Under the pieces are notes generated by a model. The model did not search any database and had not been told where the DNA came from. It saw nothing but the letters and a program-made list of their open reading frames with translations. The position numbers and the translations under genes were made by a program. Shown piece after piece: positions 21,814-34,885 of a stretch of DNA of 64,000 bases. The first letter of the stretch is position 1; each line of letters starts with the position of its first letter. This DNA comes from Paramecium tetraurelia (Eukaryota; Ciliophora; Oligohymenophorea; Peniculida; Parameciidae): NCBI RefSeq assembly GCF_000165425.1, contig NW_001799643.1, forward strand, positions 62,001 to 126,000, written 5' to 3'.

Positions 21814-24620
21814 TCAAGACTTCTACTTTTTTCCTTTTCTTCTAGAAACTTGTCTTCTCTTTTTTCCTTTTCCAACTCTGGCCTTTGCCTTCATAGCTCT
21901 TTTATCTTTTTTCAATCTTTTATCAACAGTGAGAACTTTCCTTGAACTCTTAAGTTCTAGAATTTAATTGCATATATTTACTTCCACTTGCTTGACCTTT
22001 TCTAGCAACTATGACCTTTCTTTCTTATTCTTTTTAAATATTTGCTTTTTCTTTGTTATAAATTCTTCTCACTTATTACATTTTTGTCTTTTCATTAATA
22101 CCATCAGTATCAAAAACAGTCTAAGCCTTTTTGGCAGCAGTTTTAAGCTTCTTTTGAGCCTTTTTCCACTTTCTAATCTTGGCTTCCATGATCTTGAATA
22201 ATAATATTGATTAAATACCTTTTTGGGCACTCTAGAATTGATTTCATATAATCTTTGTTTTTCCTATTAAAATTCTTCTTTTGTAATAGGTTCCATCTTA
22301 AATACGTGTCTTTCTTCATCATCTACAAACCATTAAGGTAAATCTGCATCTTCCCATTTATCTCTACCAAATGAGTTTTCAATTATTTATTCTCTAGTCT
22401 TTTTCCTCATCATTTTTTTAGCCAATGCCAGATTAGTAGCTAATTAATCAATATCATAATCCTCTATCTTTTTTTCAGAGACAATTTCTAATTCTTTATG
22501 ATTTGGATCCTTCTCTGATGCTTACTTAGCCTTCTTTTCTTCCCTAGCTGCTATTTTCTTGAGTTTTCTTCTTCTTTTTTCCATATCTGAAATAGGAAGA
22601 TTAAGTTCAAACTATTTTACTTTCTCATCTTCTCCAGGTAAGGGATCTTGATTAATTTTTGCATCTAAATAGATTTTATAATATAATTACTTAATTTTCT
22701 TTAATATTCCATTTCTTTTTTATCAACTCTTTTCAATAATCCAACATCTTTATTATCATCCAATTAGTTCAAGTCTTCCTGAATTTACTTTTATAGATTT
22801 TTCAATTATTTTGGATCCATAACTTTTTCTTCTTGTTCATCGCTGTCTGAGTCATTCTTGAATTTATCAGCAGGTTATTCCCTGTCAGTTTTTTCTTTCT
22901 TCTTCTTCTCCAACTATGTTATGTTTTAATTCTTAAGTGGGTTATCAAATACATCATCTTTTTATTTTTTAAGTTATTCCTTTAATTTTTAGAATTCCTC
23001 CTTATCAAAAAATTTACTCTTTAAATCTGAAACTTTTAAGTGATCCTCTTGTTTCTTCACCTTTTTAATTGGTTTGCAAGCTAGCTCATCAGCATCTACT
23101 TCTTCTTAATCAGATTCTAGAGCTTACTTCTTATTTCTAATTCTTTCTAAAGCATTTTCTTTCTTCTATTTCTTGTTTTCATAAATTAATTCTAAATTTT
23201 TATCTAATTATTTTTAATTGTTAAATGCCAATTTCTCTTTCTTTAGTTTCTCTTCTTGTTTATCTTCCACATCCACATATCCTAATTTTAGTATATTCTT
23301 ATGCTTAGAGAATTAGAATAACTCTTAATCTTCTTCTTGAGGAGTGAATCCTATTCCCCTTCCTGCTAGTTTCTTCTCTTACTAAGCTTACTTTTATTTT
23401 TGTTTTCTTTATTCCTTTAATTCCTTCTTCTATTCCTCAATATATTATTATTCCAAAGCTTCCTTTTGTTTATCTACTAATTTATCAAGATCATCTTATT
23501 CCACTGCTTCTTCCTCATTTACTTCATCATCTTCTCCTTCTCCTTCAGCCTCATCTAGATCTTCGTATTCAGCACTTTCTTGTTGCTCCTATTATTCTAG
23601 TTACTCTTATTCTTTCTTTTATTTTGATATAAAATGCTTGATCTTACTTCTCCATTTTAATAATTATATAATTTCTCTCTTTCCTAATACTTTTATATCC
23701 TCCATCAATATTTCATAATCTTAAGGAGGTTTAGCAAGACTCAAATACTTTTGCTTAGCTTCTTCAGTCATCTTGATTCCTGCATATTCAATAAAGATTG
23801 GATATGGATTTTCCGCATGAAGAAATTCTTCAAAATTTATCATCTAATAAACAGTTTAATGAACATCATCAGCATATCCGCTTCTATGTCTTTAAGTTCT
23901 CTTCTAAAGAATTTTGTCGACAGAGACAATTTCTTTCTATATCTATTATTACAACATATCGGTTTCAGTATCTTTGAACACATGTTTAGAATCAAATAAC
24001 TTCTCATCAATGTATTCTGGTGCTAAATAGTCTAAACAAACCACAAAAATTTCAGCAGACACAAATCTACTTGCTAAAGGTTTAGTAGCTTCTACCTTGC
24101 TAAAGAATTTGTTAAAGACCCACATTAAGGAATTATAATCTGTTGATCTAAATACCTTAGTCACAAAGACTCCTCCTTTCTTTAAAAATTAAGATGCCAA
24201 TCTCAAGGCTGATAAGACAAGATCATTTTAGTTATAAGCATCCTTAGCCCAACTGGCTCCCACATTAGGAGCACCATCATGTAAGAATACATCTGCTTTT
24301 TATGGTATTTCCTTTTTAAGCAATTACACACATTGTGGTGTTGTAATGTCTTAGGTGAATGCTTTGCATCCTGGAATTGGTTTGATGTGAACCAAATCCA
24401 AACCAATTATGGTTGAACTTGTAGGCATTATTTGAGCACACACTTGCATCCATCCTCCTGGGGCTGCACATAAATCTACGACTGTTCTTGCATTATTGAG
24501 AAAATTGTATTTGCGATTTAACTAGAACAATTTAAACGCTGCTCTTGATCTATATCCTTGATCCTTAGCAAGGTTGTAATATTTATCTAAACGAGAACGA
24601 GCTTTTGTTTTTCTAGGCAT
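21814..24620 (-). CDS. SPB1: SPB1/FTSJ3-type rRNA 2'-O-ribose methyltransferase
   Basis: Introns at 22665-22690, 22193-22218 (26 nt each) and 21957-21981 (25 nt) give exactly 909 residues. The N-terminal 210 residues are a FtsJ/RrmJ methyltransferase: [31 protein letters not shown] (SAM site), [24 protein letters not shown] and [14 protein letters not shown], containing the K-D-K-E catalytic tetrad. The rest is long, highly charged and coiled-coil (DUF3381/SPB1-C type), and the end is a lysine/arginine tail ([20 protein letters not shown]). SPB1 methylates 25S/28S rRNA in the nucleolus during 60S maturation. The length matches the family. It faces the SET gene tail to tail, 25 bp apart. Confidence 0.92.
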
Positions 24621-25008
24621 TTTGGTTATTAAAATTAATTTGTGACCAGAATAATAATTTACATACAATATCAATTATTTATACTCAATACCAAAATTCA
24701 TGATTATCACATTTTTAATAATAAAAATACCAAAAAACTTGAAAGTATCAAAATCCATTTCTCCCTTTGTTTGCATATTTTTTTAGTTTTTTAACCATTA
24801 TCTAAATTGCAGTACTTTACTCTGAATTTGAAATTAAAATCTTTTTTGTAAATTTAAGAATTGTGATGCTGAAAATTAGATCATTAAATCTTAGTTTATT
24901 TCAATTCATTTTCTATATTGAAGTTTTCTTGTTCCAATCTATAATAGTTTGAGAATGGATATTAATCCATTAATTTTTAATAATTTGTTAACAATGCTCA
25001 TTTATTAT
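24621..25008. other. Intergenic, nothing seen
   Basis: A/T-rich spacer upstream of SPB1 and downstream of the next minus-strand gene. No frame with family resemblance or plausible splice sites. Confidence 0.4.
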
Positions 25009-25651
25009 TCATTATTATGAGTTACATGTTTTTAACTACATTTTAGATAAAAGCCTTTGAAAAGGAACTAATTTAGTCCCCATATTTAATTCATCTTACA
25101 TCTGTAAATAAAACGAATTAAATTTATCTTTATTTTATTTCTAATTTAAAATAAGAGATACTGCTATTTGTATTTGTTATAACTTAAAATTAGATTAAAA
25201 GGTAATTCAATGTCTACTAATTTATTGATTGCTTTCCCATGGATCTCAGCATTATGATGCTAATTGTCTACTTTGTTGATAATCATCATTCTTAGATTTT
25301 CTCCTCCTCTTATTAAATTATTGCTTTCCATGGAACTAATTTCGTATTCTTAGGAAAAGTAACATTATTATTCAACTACTGCATCTTTGTTAATTGATGA
25401 GTTGACTTTCGAATAATTATAATTAAATAAAATCTCTACTCTTACAATATTTTGAAAAAGAACAGATCTAAGAAAAATCCGTAATGTTGTCTCTTATATA
25501 GTTCTAAAATTTAGCTTCTTTTAATAATTTAACCGAATTCTCTTCTCCACTTACTTTGATCAATCTAGGAGTTAAGAGGATTATTTTAATAGCAGCAAAG
25601 CTAATTATCTAATTGGATGTATATTAATATAGGTGGTTCAACCTCTGTCAT
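25009..25651 (-). CDS. Uncharacterised gene with unresolved introns
   Basis: Several protein-like blocks lie in successive frames: SFAAIKIILLTPRLIKVSGE with ENSVKLLKEAKF, then FLRSVLFQNIVRVEILFNY with SSINKDAVVEQQCYFSQEYE, then MESNNLIRGGENLRMMIINK with VDNQHHNAEIHGKAINKLVD, and finally MQDELNMGTKLVPFQRLLSK to TGA 25009-25011. A start at 25651 (MTE...) would need a 34-nt intron. At least three joins are required and not all have convincing GT..AG borders, so it may be a real gene with introns I could not place or a decaying one. No domain recognised. It is divergent from Rlp7. Confidence 0.42.
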
Positions 25652-25965
25652 TTCAATTACATTTTACTAAAAATCAAATATTAATCTTTCCCTTTATTTC
25701 AATTGAAATATAATTATCTATTAACTTCTAAAAAGTCTCTTTAGACCTTTCTCAATATTATACAATATATCACACCTACAATCTGTAAGTATTTGAATTT
25801 ATCATCATTATTTTTGGCATTCTAAATGATAATAATTCTATGGTTGATTTAAGTTTCATTGATATTTTAATTTTATTTAAATTAATCGTTGATGGATAAT
25901 ATACCACAAGCACAGTATAATATTTGTTCATCATTTTAAGGAAGAAATATGTTCTCACAGACATA
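25652..25965. other. Divergent intergenic region
   Basis: About 310 bp of A/T-rich sequence between two divergent starts. A minus-strand open frame covers part of it but has low-complexity composition (Ile, Lys, Asn, Tyr) and no homology I can see. Presumed promoter region. Confidence 0.35.
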
Positions 25966-26774
25966 ATGAAAAAGAGAAAGCATCAATCAAGTCTAAATGA
26001 GGAGAGAGCACGTTAAATTAAGGAGAGAATCCAAAAGAAAAAATAAAAGACTAAGGATTTCGTTCATCCTGAAAAGTTTGTGGATAAATATCGTAAACAA
26101 TAAACAGCATATTCTTATTTTAAAAGAAAAGTACTCTCCATCTATAACGTATTTAGGAACGCAAACAAAATTTAGAAACAGTTGATACAAAATCTATTCC
26201 AATTAATAAAACATTACTTGTGGTGAGAATTAGAGGGTATACAATTTTTGCTAGATTATTTTAGTGTTAAAGATATCTCCAACAGACAACAAAAAATACT
26301 GAAGGAATTGAGATTAAACAAGGTTAACACAGCTGTTTTTGTGAGGACATCTGTAGATATTTGGAGGAAGCTGAAATTAGTTGAGAATTATATTACCTAT
26401 GGGTAATGATTCCAAATCTATTTAGATTGCCAACACGATAAATTATCAACGATTTAATTGTTAAGAGAGGACACATTATGAAGGATAAAGAAATTATTGC
26501 ATTGAAATCCAACGAAATCATAGAAGAGTATATGAGTGAGAAGGACATTATTTGTGTTGAGGACATTGTGAATACAATTGCAAATGCATCAGAGAATTTC
26601 GACTTTGTTACCAAATTCTTAGTGTATTATATTTAAATAATCATTAGGCCATTAAAATTAAATCATCCTGAAGGACAATTGAAGAGTGGTAAGATCAAAA
26701 AGCCTTTGACAAAGCAAGGAGAATGGGGTTACAGAGAAGAAAGAATAAACAGCCTTGTAGAAAATATGATTTGA
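25966..26774 (+). CDS. RLP7: Ribosome biogenesis protein Rlp7-like (uL30 family)
   Basis: Four introns (26131-26156, 26237-26264, 26403-26425, 26624-26647) give 235 residues. The uL30/RPL7 fold is evident: KTLLVVRIRG, LRLNKVNTAVFVRTSVDIWR, KLVENYITYGLPTRQIINDL, VKRGHIMKDKEIIALKSNEI, IICVEDIVNTI and FLVPLKLNHPEG. The ending GEWGYREERINSLVENM resembles the Rlp7/RPL7L1 version rather than ribosomal RPL7, so a nucleolar 60S assembly factor is preferred; RPL7 itself is the alternative. The last intron is 24 nt, a multiple of three with no in-frame TGA, so failure to splice would insert eight residues without a frameshift. Confidence 0.85.
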
Positions 26775-26968
26775 TTTATATATATATTCAAATTAGATCA
26801 ATATCTCCATAAGATTGTTATGTTTTAACTTTCCATTCATAAAGTGAAATACGTTTCTGAGGGATAAAATAATAGCAGTTAATTCTAACATTTAAATTTT
26901 CTTTGTTCTTTTGCTCATATAATTGTATAAACAATTCATTAATTATTTTGAATTCAAAATAAAATATC

Positions 26969-28370
26969 ATGCAATAACAGACTATTGATGAGAGTATTCT
27001 CTAATAAGTAAGTTAATCATTTTATTGTAGTTGAGACGTATTCTAAGTTTTTAATCCTTATCCAGAAATTATTTTCTTTTGAGGAAATTTGATCTCAGCA
27101 TAGGTTGTATAAGGCTTCAGAGCTTGGCCAAGGAAAAAAGCTTTAGACAATTGCTAGATTACCCTAATGGTATAGAAACTCTAGTTAATGTATTAATTTA
27201 AAAATTAACTTTTTAGATTTTGATCCAATATAACTACAGCAATTGGATTTTCGATTAGGATTTCAATGTCATTAGACCTATCTTTAGAAAGGAGAGAAAA
27301 TAAGTGTAAATTTTGATCAAAAAGAATCAAGTGGATGAATTTAAGAAATTTTTACTAGAATTAGATCTTGAAAAAGAGTGTGAAGTCTTGGAAGCAGAGT
27401 ACATAGCAAACAAGGATTTTACAAAATTGTTCATTGTTTTTGATAATGAGGATGAAGCACAGAGAGGTTTTAGTAAAATATAATCATGCAAGGCCACAGT
27501 AACATTTTATATGAAATTTTAGTTTGCAATACAAAATGCCAAAATGGAGGAAGTGGATTTCTATAACAGATTCCTAAACATTGTTCAATCCAAATAATAA
27601 TAATTTTAAGATTAAAGGATGAATAATCCCAGAAACTATGAAGATATGCAAATGGAGCATTAATAATTTTCACATCATCACTAATCTTAATAGAATCAAT
27701 ACTTATAATACTAATAATAGAAATTCTATTAATAATAACAATAAGAATGTTCTACCTCTGACATTGTAAATTAAAGATTAAATCAAATTAGATCAAATGA
27801 AAAAATAGAATTAAACTATGCTCCTGTGCAAGAATAATAATCAATGTTTTCATTTGTACCTAATTTGAATCCTCAACAATATGGTTCAATGCAAGAAGGT
27901 TATGAAAATCCAAATTTTGGTGAAAACAGGAAAACTATTGAAATAATTAGAATTGAAGTAGATTCTGAAAACACTCAATCCCAAAATGCTGAATAGTTTG
28001 AATCATAGACCAATTAGAGGCAAATTTCAAGAGAAACAGAGTCCAATAAAGAAAATTCAGTGGAAAGAAATAATAAAAAAACACATCAAGTAGAGCTTTA
28101 TGAAGAGAAATAACACTTTAAACATGGACATCAATAAAACGGATATGTATTATTATTTACTTAAAACTTATTAGTAATAAAAGGGTAGAAATAATTATGA
28201 GTACAACAAGTATCACAATAAATAAAATAACAGGAAATAACCATATTATAGTATACAATATTATAAAAAATTTAGATCGTTTGGAGAATGATTTAAGTGA
28301 ATTTACTGGATACAAGAAGTACCAATAAAGATAGCAGAAGGAATACTACGAAGTGAAGAAGGAATATTGA
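26969..28370 (+). CDS. La-related protein (LARP), La-motif fragment plus Gln-rich tail
   Basis: Four introns (27008-27030, 27190-27216, 28147-28174, 28251-28275) give 432 residues. Residues about 10-75 resemble a La motif (FLLRKFDLSIGCIRLQSLAK, then KSFRQLLDY), followed by DFNVIRPIFRKERK as in La modules, then an RRM-like region (VQILIKKNQVDEFKKFLLEL, TKLFIVFDNEDEAQRGFSKI). The second half is Gln/Asn-rich and disordered, ending in a charged coil (YKKYQQRQQKEYYEVKKEY). La-motif proteins bind RNA 3' ends or mRNA. The N-terminal half of the La motif is weak, so the subfamily is left open. The 27-nt intron is 3n and stopless. Confidence 0.65.
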
Positions 28371-28527
28371 ATTCTCAAAACAATTTTGTTATTCCACAAC
28401 TTTATATTCTCTTATAAAATCTATATTATTAAATAATTGATGAATTAAAGGGAGAAACTTGCTTATTATCCACATCTACTTGTATTCCTAAATTTTGATA
28501 TCTCATTAGGGATAATCAGATAAAATA

Positions 28528-30227
28528 ATGAATTAAAACGTAGATAGTAAAAAGGGATTGGAGGAATATTTGGCAATAATGTTGGAGAGAGCTACTGTTG
28601 AAGAAAATTACGCCAAAGCTCTAAGCAAATTAGAATAATAAATTGAGAAGTCAAAGTAATGAAATTCTAAATGTATTTAGTTTGATTTTTATGAGAGAGT
28701 AGTTAATCAATTAATTGAAGAATAAAATTATATGGATTGAGAATTTCGTTGAGTTAATTAGAGCAGAAATTGCTAGCTAAGTTAGGGAGACACTGAATTA
28801 GCAGAATTAGATTTCCATTAAAATAATAGAAGATATTAAATAATTGGAAGAGGTCTTAATGGATAGAAATGGTTAGGTTATGGCTGCAAGAATGGATTAC
28901 AAATTAAAAATGAAAGACTATGAGTAATCTGCAATTTTAGATATGGTTTATCAATATAGTTTTGATGTACCAGAAGATCAGACTATCAAATAAATTTGCA
29001 AGTATTTTGTAGTATAATTTAGAACTTAATATGTATCAATTGAATGTTCTAAATTAAAGAAATAATATTAATTATAAACTATTGCATACAATGAATTCTT
29101 GGATGTCTATAAAACAAAGATGGAAAGTTATTTGTTTTAGATGGAAGAATTTGAGTAGACAAAATTATTAATTCAAAAAGATACTTTATTAAAAGTATTC
29201 TTAATGGAGGTTTAGATGCAAAAATAACAATTTTAAGAAATTGAGAAATTTAATGAATAGATTAAGAATACAAATATTCAGGATGTGATTGAAAGCTTTA
29301 TCATGAAATATTACCGACCAGATTATCACCCAAATTAGTTGGAATTTAAGGATTATTCTTCCTTTTTAATAAATGAAATTGAATCCATAAAATCTCAAGA
29401 GTATCACAAACTAAAAGATTTAATTAAAGCTTATTCTGAGACATTTTACAACATTTTTTCAGATGTTATTGAAAAGAATGTATTCATTTTCTTAACAGTA
29501 GAACCAATAAAGCATTGAAAAGCAAGACCTTGACTCACTACTAAATGGAGAGAGTATTTAAGGACTTTTCAAGTGTTTCCTAATCCATGTTAATTCTATT
29601 TTGAATGATGGTTAATTTTAACATGATTAAACCATAATTGAATTATTGAAATCAAATACTTAGAATAAATTGCTTTGGTTAATCGCATTAGAGATATATG
29701 CCGATAAGAATAATTATAGAGTGCCTAATGCTAAAGCTTATGAATCCATCCTTAAATGGAGTTAGACATTAATTGATTTTGTAATTATTGTTACCTTATA
29801 TCAAGTGCTCTGAAATATCGGATGCAACACCTCTCAGAAAGTTGATAACATTAAGTTCATTACTCCACATTTCTGTTTAAAATAAGAAGCACTATCTAAT
29901 GCATAGTCTCAAAAATAATCAAGTCTTCAACTAATCAGACTTTATAGAGGCCAATATAATAGAGGCAACGTATGATGGCTTGGTTGAGGAGGTGAAGGAA
30001 GAACCGAATTAAATTGAGAGGATTAAGAGGTTTATTCTATATCTTAATTCTATAGACAAAAGATCAATTTTTTTACCTAAATATCGAAAATTTGTTTCAC
30101 TTTGTTGATTTTTAATTCGAATAAATCCATCAGGAATTACTCAGATAAATACTTAAAGCTATTGAAAGTGGCTGCCAATGCTGTCCAAGATTTAACATTT
30201 TAGATTGAGAGTTATAAGTAATTGTGA
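28528..30227 (+). CDS. F-BAR-domain protein
   Basis: Four introns (28656-28680, 29480-29501, 29781-29805, 30030-30055) give 533 residues. The start resembles an FCH/F-BAR module: SKKGLEEYLAIMLERATVEE then NYAKALSKLEQQIEKS, followed by long amphipathic helices to about residue 290. These domains dimerise into curved rods that bind and bend membranes in endocytosis and cytokinesis. A helical C-terminal region of about 240 residues (LLWLIALEIYADKNN, SLLHISVQNKKHYLMHSLK) has no assignment; a RhoGAP-like or helical bundle fold is possible but no arginine finger motif is seen. VPS35L follows 39 bp downstream on the same strand, separate by stop and new ATG. Confidence 0.8.
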
Positions 30228-30266
30228 AATATTTATTATATTTAATTCAATAATAATTCTTACAGA

Positions 30267-33200
30267 ATGGCGTCACAAATGTATTTATTTATTAGAACTC
30301 CACTAGAGTTTTTAAGGAGAAGGATTACGAATTTATTTATAAAACCAGAGTCATTTAATTATAGCAAACAACAGACAATCCATTGAGATTAGACAGACCA
30401 AAAGTCACAATATAGAGAGGAAGAAAAGCGAATGTGCAGATAAGAACAAAAGGAAATTTCGTTGATCCTTTATCAAGAGCAGCTACTTAAAAGGCTTAAA
30501 CAAATCCATTAAGCAGACCACAAACTGTAGATCCATTGGCTAGACCTTCAGCATAACCAACTCAAAAAATAGAATAGTCATAACCTCAAACATAGGCTAA
30601 AAGTGTTGAACCAAATAAACCATAATAATAATAATAACAATAGGAAGGCAAACTTGAGATTGATGCAGAGGAGAAATAATTAAAAGCAACAGGAGAATTC
30701 TCAATTTATTGGTCAGAAATAAGAGAAGACTTTTAAAATATATTCCAAATTAAAACCTATGATTTAGAGCAACCAGTGCCGAATGTACTAAAATATTATA
30801 TGTTAGCCTTTTGGAGCCAATGTTCAAACTATGAATTAATTTGATGGATAAGCTAAATCAGCATATAGTGGTGACAGCAAAATTGAATATTAGACACAGG
30901 CTCCAAAGTAAGGGACTTAAAAAATGATTCTATAAAAGACCTACATTCAAAAAGTCTTGGATATCAGAAGAGATTTAAAGAGACAATGGATTAATGGAGA
31001 CAAAGTGGCATCATTGCAATTAGCAATCTAATCTTGCAAATTGCTAATTGATAATGATAAGCCTCTCTTTGCGCCTGTCAAATATGTTTACATTATAGAC
31101 ATTTTGGAAACCTTTGGTAAATTCGTAATTGAGAGATTGCTAAAATTAAGTTATCCACAGTATACAGATCAGAAGATAGCTGAAATCAGTTTGTAAAGTG
31201 TGGTAGGATCAAACATCTCTGAAACAGCTTCAGAAATTGGAAGAAATTGGATAAATAAAATAGGATCTATTAGAGAATTATTGCCTCGTTTGTATGTGGA
31301 AGCCACTCTGTTGAAGGTTTATTATTTTATTGATTAAAGTTAAATTAAACCCATATTCCAAAGACTTATTAAATAAGTCAGGGCAATTGGTGATTATATT
31401 AATGTATAATGTTGTTGTATTCAATTAGGCTTTGTACTTTGCACTTTATCTATTTAGAATAGGAGCAGAATTGTTCTCAGGGGAAAAGGATTATCTCATT
31501 TCCACATTAAAAGACTTCTTTATCTATATGAATCAAAAAAATAAGTTTAGTAAATTCGACGTCTAAGGAGACTAATATCTAAGACTATTTGAACCATATT
31601 TAATATAGACATTCAGACAATATTCATAAAATTGTACAGAAGTAATTATTTAATTAAATTCAAATTAGAGAGAATTCAAGGATATTTTTGAACATTTCAG
31701 ATAGAGTACATAAAACCATTTTGTTTTGAAAAAAATGATTGAATAATTTTAGGCTGTTCATATTAGTACGCTAGCGTTAGAGTTATTTTCAATAATGCAA
31801 GCTTATCCTGTGGATAATAAATATTAATTATATGCATGCTTTTTACCTAAAATAGCAAAGGGATTAACTAATGTAGCTGCTGGTGCTGAGATATGTGAGT
31901 ATGTTCTATAGGACATTTTATAAATAAAGTCATTTTCACTCTTTTTAGAGATTTTGGCATCATTAATTGAATTAATTTTTAGATCCTTTTAGGGTTATTA
32001 GAAAAATTAATTCTTTTTCTTGATATTACAAAGATTCAATGATTTATTTAGTATGGTTGAAAAGGATCAAGTGAATACCAATTAAAGCAGGGATACTTTT
32101 ATCAAATTGCATTAATTTATTATTAAGATATTTTAAGATTCTTAAGATATTTCAGAAATACTTTAAATTGACACATTTATTACTTGTATTTAATTCTTCC
32201 CTGAAGACATGAAGAAACTAGTTTGTAATGATTTGCTTTCAATGATAATAAATAGAGATTAGAAAGAAAAAATCACTGACCCTATGGCTGTGCATTCAAT
32301 AGTAAAATTGACAGCAAATTTGAATAATAAGAAATCAATTACCAAGGATGAATAAAAAAGTTTGGCAAAAATAATCAATTAATTATTGCAAAAGATTGAT
32401 TTTGGTAAAGATTTAGAATAGACATTGAATCTATATGCTGAAATGAGAGGCTAATTTGGAAACATAAGTGGGTTATCAGAAATTTTGATAGATAGAGCTT
32501 TAGATTTGATTTTTAAAGGGAAACGATTATCCAAAGGAAAAACTCAAAAAAAAATAATTTCCTTTTTTTAAGCATGTATTGCTTATAGTTTTATTACTAT
32601 TCCTACAATTGATAATCCAGTATCAAAGTTGAGAAAATATATCTAAGTAGCCTAAGTGGGGTTATCATTGAATTTATTATCTCAAAGTGAAGCAGTAGTT
32701 AAAACTACAATTGAAACACTGCTTGAATTGCCTGAAACTCATAATGGACGACCGATCGATGAAGTCGTTACGCCATATATCTTGGATTTGATTTCATTTA
32801 TTATAATAGTCCCTGATGACCCTTCAGCGGGTTACTTGAACATTTTCCAAGGCTTATTAAAAGCAATTGAATAGTTGAAATGGAATCCAAAGAATGGAGG
32901 GATTTATTCAATAGTAATATATGTGAATTGCATATAATACTTATGTGCATAAGTGCAAGAAAGATTGCCATATCATTTTGAAAATGTGAAATCAAATGAT
33001 GCTTTATTTAATAAGGATTCTTAATTTAGTTTGACTGTATTAGAACTAGTACAGTAATTGTATGTTAAATTAGGAGAATAGGCAGGAGCTATTCTGAAAC
33101 TCAATATTGCCGATTCAATTGTAAGAATATATTGTATTTTAAAAGGAAAATGGTTTAATTGTAAAACATATGCTAAGTTGTCTGAATAGATTGTTAACAT

Positions 33201-33418
33201 TATTGAAATTTAATCAGGAAGCTGAGACTACATTTACAATTTTTGTTGATTTAATATATAAAAAGATAAATGAATTGAATAGAGATAGAACTGGAAAGGT
33301 GCAATTGACATTATTGAAAGCCTATTTCTTATTAACTTTTATTAACATTGAGAAGTCAACAACAGTAATGAATTATTAATAAATTAGTTTAATTTTGAAG
33401 AGAAAAAGAATTAAATGA
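30267..33418 (+). CDS. VPS35L: VPS35L, retriever complex subunit
   Basis: Four introns (30281-30306, 30785-30806, 31404-31428, 33121-33145) give exactly 1,017 residues, close to the usual length of about 960. After a low-complexity N-terminus with DPLSR/DPLAR repeats and a Gln run, conserved blocks appear: KVLDIRRDLKRQWINGD, VKYVYIIDILETFGKFVIER, NWINKIGSIRELLPRLYVEA, VRAIGDYINALYFALYLFR, IIVPDDPSAGYLNIFQGLLK. VPS35L with VPS26C and VPS29 forms retriever, which recycles endosomal cargo independently of retromer. The helical-solenoid composition agrees. The gene lies directly behind the F-BAR gene; both concern endosomal membranes, which may be coincidence. Confidence 0.9.
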
Positions 33419-33521
33419 TAAACATTTTAGAATCTGCAAAAAATTGAGTTATGATTTTATTTAGATATATATTTTAATTTAAGTTAAGTTTAGAGTAAAT
33501 TTAAATATATTCAAAAACAAA

Positions 33522-34885
33522 TCACACCATCTCCATTTCAGATTAGTCAATTTAACTAATTTTACTAAATTATTATCTTTTAAGGAAGGATGTCACTAAT
33601 CTTAGACTCAGAGGGATTATCATTACAAACAAGATGGATATTTCTAAATAATGAAATTGAGTGAAAAATATCTTGCATAACAATTTCTTAGTTTCTGAAT
33701 TTCCAGCAATTTTGCTTGTTGTTTATTCTTCATAAATTTAAATCCAATAAACGATTATATATGTAAGCAGGTACTAAATATTTGAGCCAATTTGATTTAA
33801 GATTTAATCCGATTCAACTTTTAGTAATGTTTATTATTTAGAATAGAAGGCCAGCAAGTAACATGGGAAGAACAATATTGAGATTCCGGAGATGTCATGA
33901 GTCTCAAATTTATTTTTCGGATTGTACCCTCCTCCATCTGTACATTGTGGTTACTTTAATATATTTTGTTTCCATTATTATTTTAACTCAATCAAGGATT
34001 ATTCATAATGTCTTTCAAAATATAAGAAATAAGCAAAGGTAAAAATCAAAAAAGAGACTAATAGCATTTTCATGTATCTGTATGAATTCAAGAATAAAGA
34101 GTTTCTGAATGCTTATTCTATCATTTTCTCCAAGCCACAATAGTAATATACATAGATTATATATCCTCCGATTACCCAACCTATTATGATTTGATTCAAG
34201 AAGTGAACTCCAAAATACAGTCTACCAATGCCAATTAGGAACGCAAAAATTGCTATGAAAAACTTGTACTTAGAATAGGATATATATTGATTTGAATAAA
34301 TCTATTTATATAATTCAGAACTAAGAATTAATATAAGAAAATACTTTGAGATTTCTTTTTCATCCAATGCTTGTTTGTCTGATTAAATTAGTGAGCAGTT
34401 CTCTTAAATGTTGTATTTTTTCAATACAATTGTTTCAATCAGTATTGTATAGAAGACAAATGACCTGAGAGAATGTCCACTCGGATCTCCAAACCCTGTA
34501 TAGCAAAAGTCTAGTTTGATTTCTGGGTCCAAGTAAAATGGCCTTGGTTGAGTCATAATCATCTTGATTAAGTTCCCAAAAGCCGCAGCTATTGCATTCA
34601 TGGTTATAAGCTTGAATATCTATATTTTGTTTTAAGCTTTGATCCAAATCAAAAGAGTCAAAATATTTGTGCATTCTGCATCTCCTGCGGTTGAAAATAC
34701 CAGGAGTATGTATTCTAAAATATTTTTAAGACTTTACCGAAATATCCAGTTTCTTTTCCATACTCAAATTATATTTGAAGAAACTTAGTAATTTCATTAC
34801 TTATATTGTAAGTTAAGCTTCCAAAATGATTGTCCAATACTAGGAAGAATAGCAATACCGCAGTTGCGAATAATAATTTGTACAT
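33522..34885 (-). CDS. PAP2-family membrane phosphatase (glucose-6-phosphatase/lipid phosphatase type)
   Basis: A 23-nt intron (34715-34737) and a likely in-frame 24-nt intron (34321-34344) give about 438 residues. The three PAP2 motifs are present: KMIMTQPRP (residues 100-108), PSGHS (127-131) and GRLYFGVHF, supplying the phosphate-binding Lys/Arg and the catalytic histidines. Many hydrophobic segments, including an N-terminal one (LLFATAVLLFFLVL), indicate a polytopic ER or Golgi protein. The KxxxxxxRP spacing and the start of the fold resemble glucose-6-phosphatase and sphingosine-phosphate phosphatases; substrate cannot be told. The C-terminal 150 residues are a soluble loop plus further hydrophobic stretches. 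Confidence 0.88.
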
